Source: Lunasporangiospora selenospora (taxonomy: Eukaryota > Mortierellomycota > Mortierellomycetes > Mortierellales > Mortierellaceae). From it: a stretch of 11,908 nucleotides of DNA. A model generated the notes under the pieces. That model did not search any database. It had not been told where the DNA came from and saw only the letters and a list, made by a program, of their open reading frames with translations. Shown in pieces: positions 6,516-11,908 of the stretch. The DNA is taken from positions 1-11,908 of the forward strand of contig JAABOA010000744.1 of NCBI GenBank assembly GCA_015680635.1. Direction: 5' to 3'. The position numbers and the translations under genes are program-made. The first letter of the stretch is position 1. The number at the start of each line of letters is the position of its first letter.

Positions 6516-9500
6516 ATGGCCTCATCCATTGACCTCTCCACCATGGAGCAACTTTGCCACTCGCTCTACAACCCGATCAGCATAGCGAGTCGAGCTCAAG
6601 CCGAGGCAGAATTGGATTATCATTGTCCAACGTTTAGTAGTCGTGTCTCAGGGGCGACGGAGCCCACGCGTGCAGGGCACACTCCCAGTATTACCTCCCC
6701 TATTGGATCGGCTCTCCTCTGCCGCAACTTGCTTGAGCACTCTCGCGACCCGTTTGCCCTGATGTAAACCCTCAATGCTCCTCCGTCTCCTTGTTTGAGG
6801 GGGTGATCGACGCGTTTGCAGCATGGATTCTTTTCAGAGTGTCAATTCATGTGTCTAACTGCCCTTGGCTCTGTGGGTTTAGGTTCGCTACTTCGCGGTT
6901 AAAGATGTTGGTCGAGGATCACTTTACGACCTTTGCCACCACTGAGCAACACGGTCTTCGTAAGTTTATACGAGGCAAACAAGATATAAAAAGGAGGTCG
7001 GTCCAAATAGCGTGCTTATATCTTTCCCTCCCTCGTTTGATAGGCTCTTTCATCCTCCAGTACATATACCAGAATCCCGATCTGCCATCTTATATCATGT
7101 CGACACAAGAGCATCTTTTTGCGCTGATCACTAAACTTGGATGGATCGAGAACCCAGATTTTAGGATGTTGTTGGAAAGTGTTCAAGTCTTTTTCCAGGT
7201 AAGAAAGAGCAGCTCTATCAAGAACATAGAAATCGATCCTGTCGGATCCAGCAAGTTATCTTGCCTCCCCCCCCCTTGCATCATAATTTACTGGTTTGAA
7301 TGGGACATATACACAGCCAAAATAACTCATTTTCTTTCCCCTGCCTATCACACTAGCATGAAATGAATCGTCGCGTTATCGGGATGCGTATTCTGGAGGC
7401 AGTCTCGACAGAGATGGGTATTGCAGGGGCTCGCGATGTTGTTAGCCGTCGAAAAGCCGCCGTTGGGTTCAGAGACTCTCAGCTACATCCCATTTTCCAA
7501 TTTGCTGTAATCGCACTAAAGTCGGTACTGCAAGGAAATACATCTGGTATGGTTTGGTTCATAAAGATCACTGTGGTTTGCCTGAATAACTAGTACAGGT
7601 TTACTGATCGAGGAAGGCTTTAATTGTTTATGGATGATCGGATATTTCGATACGATTAGACCCTGAGAGCGAAGGCATCAAAGTAGCCATTCTCTCGCTT
7701 ATCAAATCGTGCCTCTCTTTCGACTTTGTGGGTGCAGCGGACGAATCTATTGATGACAACGGATCAGTACAAGTGCCTTTGACATGGAAAGACGATTTCG
7801 AGGATCCGGGATACTTGGATGCTCTCTGGCAATGTTGGAAGACATCTTCACCGGTAACTTCTGTCGTCGCAATGGAGTGTCTATCCCAGGCTTCATCGAT
7901 CCGTCGCTCTATCTTCTCAACCGAGGACATCAGAAACACCTATATCCATCACATTATGCAAGAGACAGTGTTGGCGCTTACTACACCTGCGGGTCAAATG
8001 AAATTTCAGGACCAAGGAAATTGCTACGAGTTTACGAGAATGCTCTCCCGGTTCAGGAGCACCTATCAACTTTCCGAGATCTGTGCATTCAAGGATTCCG
8101 AGAGATGGCTCTCGTTGATTGGAGATTTTGCAATTAAAGGATTCCAGTCCTGGAAGGTACATTTTGAGCCTTCTAGCGTGCCATGCTGCATAGTTGCAAG
8201 AGCTTTTCACTAACACTCCGCCCTTAACCTCTTGATCTTTTGACGAATTAGTGGTCCCCCAACAGACTTCCTTATTTGCTAACGTTTTGGAACAAGATGG
8301 TTTCATCTCTGTCCTCTGTGAACCAAAGCACCGAGCAGTTTGTTGAAGCTATTACGGTCAATATTACAGCTGCCTACTTACAATCCCGACTAGAGTGCGT
8401 CCATGCAGTCATAGATGGCGAGGTAGATGGTATGTCTGTACACTATAGTCTTGATATTAGAAAAGGAGCGTGTCATTGTAAACTCTCTTCTCTGTCGATG
8501 CACTTATTGACCGTCTTCTTTCCACTACAGACCCACTGGAATCAGAAGAGGCATTGCTGGTGTCCTTGGAAATGTTTGCCAACATTGCTCGAACAAAATA
8601 TGCCGAATCTGGCCGATACCTCCTAACAGAGTTCAAAGCCCTTTTGGCAAAGTATCGGGAGCTAATCCAGAATACCAATGGAATGATCGGCTCAAGCGGC
8701 TCAAGTGATCTTCAGGAACAACTAATGGTGACTGAAAAGCAGCTGACCTGGATGGTGTACATGATCAGCGCGTGTATTGGGGGGAGGATTGTAAGTATAA
8801 ACCCTTGCTTTAAAGCGAGTTCGTTTTCTGGTCCATTTTCATGGCTACAGCGATTTAACCTTTTATACCTTGAATGGCCTTATCCAATGACTTAGCTATA
8901 CCAAAGTACAACGGAGCAGGACCAAATGGATGGAGATTTTGCATGCGAGGTGTTTGGGTTCATCCACCACCTTCAGTCCTGGTCAGCACAGAGACCCCCA
9001 AGCCTGGCCTCTCCTGAGGCTCATCTCTATGTCAACTCTGCAATCATCTTCTTTTACACTCAATTCAGGAGTTCCTACATCGGGGAAGACTCGGCCAGGT
9101 CCACAAAGGTCTATACACAATTATCCAAGGAATGGGGACTCAGCACGCCTAATCAGGTCCTGAATGTAATTGTCACCTCTTCATTGGGGAACCTGCGCAC
9201 GACGGAGGTGCCCGAGTGGAAGACTGCTGAGGACGTATTGGTCCTCCGGACACTCAAGTTGTTTACCAATCTCTCCGCTGGGTAATATCATATGATAATA
9301 TCTTATCTTGTTGTCATCTGTAACACTATCACCTTATTCCAGGTATTTATAATGGGAATGATGACTTATGGACTTAATGTCGTAATTCTATCTTAGGTAC
9401 TCCTCTGTCAAATACCTCCGCAAGCTGCCAAGTACAAAGGAGCTCATGCGGAATCACGACTCGAGCGACTTTAGATTTCTTGATCCAGTCAAAAAGTCGA

Positions 9501-11501
9501 ACGATACTGCTGTCCGTCGGTCACGCATGATCTACTATAGTATGCTAGCCAAGGTCTTGTTTGCGGAGGAGAACTTTGAAGCCGAGCTTTGGAGATTTGT
9601 CAAGCCATGGGAGATTTCATTGGATCGAGTTGCACTTGCCTTTGAAGGAAGTGGATCGTTGAGCAAAGAAGAGATTAGAGTAAGAATCGTTCCACCCTCC
9701 ACCCTCTGCCCCTTTATTTGCGGACTGCTGTCATTTTTTTATAACCACAAAAGAAGTAGTACTTATTTCCATCTGGAATTTTGGACATATCATATCAGCT
9801 CATATTGCTAGGTGCGTTTAGGGATCTCAGGGGCTTTGTCTCCAGCATCAACAACCGAAAGCAGTATGGTCTCTTCTTTGAGTGGTTTTATCCATCCTAC
9901 GTATCAATTATTCGTCGGGCGATCGAGGTCTGGCCGCAAGACGAGTTGATAATTGCCATCCTTCGGTTCTGGCAAGAATTTACAACAAACAAGAGCAGCC
10001 GTATTACCTTTGATAGTAGCAGCTCTAATGGAATGCTACTCTTCCGTGAGACGAGGTAAGGAAAATAATAAGCGACTTTCGAAACGAGCAAATCCCTCCC
10101 CCCCCCCAAAAAAAAAACAACCCCAATTAGCTGATACTGCAACTACTTCCCTACACTAGTGCTATTCTCGGCACCTATGGTCAGCATCTCTTAAACCACC
10201 CGGTATCTAGTCCTAGTAACCGGTGGAAAGAAAAGTATGTACCTCATTCTATTGATTTTGATCTGTATTTTCAACCATGATTGAGCTTGGTCTTCCCTCG
10301 TTGCACTCTGACCGTCGTTTTATCTCAATAGATACAAGGGAATCATGTTGTACTTTAATATCCTATCTTCATCTCTCTCTGGCAAATATGCCAACTTTGG
10401 GATATTCAAACTATACGGCGATAATGCACTGACAAGCGTCATTGACACCTTTTTCCAACTTATGCTGTCTGTTCCAGAAGAAGATATGATTGTAAGTGAA
10501 CTGTCAAACTTGAGGAAGCGAACAACAATCGAGGTGTTGTGTGGTTCTTGAAATGAACATAACTCGACGTCATTTCTATTCTTTAGACACTACCCAAGTT
10601 GGCCAACGCATACTTTGGTGTCATCGATGTCCTTGCCTTGGAGCACATGATGAGTCTAGCTATGATTCCCCACACCGTCCTCGCCTACATCTTTCATGCT
10701 CTGGGGCAAATAGTTCTGCCCGATACGCGGGATGCGGCGTGCTCCACAATGGCTAGCTCTGCCATCGACAAGATTTGTACTTTTGTTATTAACTGGAAGA
10801 ACAAGGAGGCTAATCGGGAAACTATCGTGCCTGATGAAACTATCAGTGATATGACAGACGATCAAGAGGGCACCCTTGCGAACATTACGTTTGCACCTTC
10901 TTGGAGTCGGATTCGACCCAACCTTCGCACCACCGCAGCTGAAGGTAGTCTACGCCAACAGAGAGATATTGAGTTTGAAGACATTACAGCCTTGGGCCAA
11001 CGCCAACAGCATCATCAACAACAACGGCATGGCCAGCAGACTAGCCATTGGTTGGTTGACTATGTGCTAATGAACAATGATGTCCTGAGCTATCTCTTTG
11101 TGGCACTCTTCCAAGTGGTAGTTTTTGAGAGCCGGAACAATCATTGGAGTTTGAGCCGACCATTGTTGGGTCTGATCCTTTTGAACCGCGAATTTTTTGT
11201 CAAGTATACAACCAACTTTGTTCGAGCTCAATTACCGGAACGACAAGAACAGCTCCAAAAAGCTGTTGATGGGGTATAGTATAGGTGATATGGTCCTAAA
11301 CTCAGACGGCTTATCTTATTTTTGCTCACTGCCTTGACTGACCTTGTTCAATCTTGTACCTCTCTTTCTCTCTCACTCTACTAGATCATGGAGGGCGTTG
11401 AGGGAGATTTGTCCACAACTAATCGCGACCGTTTCACGTCCAATATCACAGCGCTCCGACGTACTTGTGCCCAAATGACACTCATGAGTCCAACAAAGTG
11501 A
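6516..11501 (+). CDS. XPO7: Exportin-7 (RanBP16) homologue, 14 exons, 1189 aa
   Basis: Importin-beta-family receptor made of HEAT-type helical repeats; with RanGTP it carries proteins across the nuclear pore. Exons: 6516-6763, 6883-6959, 7044-7198, 7357-7546, 7660-8156, 8252-8429, 8531-8790, 8896-9281, 9397-9679, 9799-10055, 10160-10234, 10332-10491, 10587-11273, 11385-11501; all introns GT-AG, 84-158 nt. Recalled human XPO7 aligns from end to end. Landmarks: MEQLCHSLYNPISIASRAQAEA (residues 10-31, split here as MEQLCHSLYNP and ISIASRAQAEA) in the Ran-binding N-terminal region; ITKLGW; SVRRSLF-like SIRRSIFSTED; DQMDGDFACEVF; GLFFEWFYPSYVSIIRRAIE; SSNGMLLFRETS; NFGIFKLYGDNAL; SLSRPLLGLILLN; NRDRFTSNITALRR near the C-terminus. 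Human protein is 1087 residues; the extra length is mainly a Ser/Thr/Pro-rich piece at about 41-63 and a Gln/His-rich piece at about 995-1076. The start was chosen by homology and its strong context (ACAATGG). Confidence 0.94.
7267..7275 (+). repeat. C9 homopolymer in exportin-7 intron 3
   Basis: Nine consecutive C lie in the 158-nt third intron (7199-7356), the longest intron of the gene. It is a likely length-variable site, outside coding sequence. Confidence 0.8.
10098..10117 (+). repeat. C10A10 compound homopolymer in exportin-7 intron 10
   Basis: Ten C are followed directly by ten A within intron 10 (10056-10159). It is a likely replication-slippage site and possible assembly weak point, but it does not touch an exon. 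Confidence 0.8.
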
Positions 11502-11507
11502 ATTAAA
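11502..11507 (+). terminator. ATTAAA, possible poly(A) signal of exportin-7
   Basis: ATTAAA, a common variant of AATAAA, starts directly after the exportin-7 TGA stop. If used, the 3' UTR would be very short. Other A-rich positions further on could serve instead. Confidence 0.3.
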
Positions 11508-11523
11508 AATGAACTGTACACTT

Positions 11524-11529
11524 TTTATT
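11524..11529 (-). terminator. AATAAA poly(A) signal of polyubiquitin
   Basis: A perfect AATAAA on the minus strand lies about 90 nt after the ubiquitin stop, a usual distance. It sits only about 23 bp from the exportin-7 stop codon, so the ubiquitin 3' end probably approaches or overlaps that of exportin-7. Confidence 0.55.
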
Positions 11530-11562
11530 GTCATTGTCATTAGGTCATAAGCATTGATTTTT

Positions 11563-11579
11563 GTTTGTTTGTTTGTTTG
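11563..11579 (+). repeat. (GTTT)4 microsatellite between the convergent genes
   Basis: Four copies of GTTT plus one G lie in the shared 3' intergenic segment, followed by a GAGTGAGTGGGTGAGCGAGG stretch. On the ubiquitin transcript this reads as CAAA repeats in its 3' UTR. Confidence 0.8.
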
Positions 11580-11619
11580 CGAGTGAGTGGGTGAGCGAGG
11601 GTGGGTGTATCTCCAATAA

Positions 11620-11908
<289 letters not shown>

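Overview
The window looks like nuclear DNA from a fungus outside the yeasts, probably an early-diverging lineage such as Mortierellomycota or Mucoromycota. Three things point there. Genes are split by many short GT-AG introns: 23 were resolved here, about 69 to 158 nt long. A head-to-tail polyubiquitin gene is present. There is also a full exportin-7 (XPO7/RanBP16) gene, a family that animals, plants and amoebae have but Saccharomyces lacks. No bacterial operon, tRNA, rRNA, CRISPR array or intact mobile element was recognised. The phylum is an inference.

Layout: (1) Positions 1-105 may hold the first 35 codons of a gene leaving the left edge on the minus strand (weak). (2) Positions 106-3262 are about 3.1 kb with no convincing gene. 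The stretch is pyrimidine-rich near the left end, has a perfect 17-bp palindrome at 2617-2633, and holds two weak small-ORF candidates. (3) Positions 6264-3263 (minus) hold an 11-exon gene, rebuilt here by hand, for a 651-residue protein with two KH-like modules whose GxxG loops are degenerate, followed by a large C-terminal region I cannot assign. (4) Positions 6265-6515 are a compact divergent promoter. (5) Positions 6516-11501 (plus) hold a 14-exon exportin-7 gene encoding 1189 residues, clearly homologous along its length to animal XPO7. (6) Positions 11502-11619 are a 118-bp convergent 3' intergenic segment. (7) Positions 11908-11620 (minus) are the 3' end of a polyubiquitin gene: one full repeat, part of the one before, and a one-residue Gln tail.

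Exportin-7 is a Ran-dependent nucleocytoplasmic transport receptor. The KH-like gene is transcribed away from it and probably shares its promoter, so co-expression is possible, but a functional link is only inferred. Ubiquitin is an unrelated housekeeping neighbour.

The most interesting items are the KH-like protein with eroded RNA-contact loops, the Gln/His-rich insertion near the C-terminus of the fungal exportin-7, the unusual ubiquitin residues (Ser22, Gly57), and the long unexplained left intergenic region.
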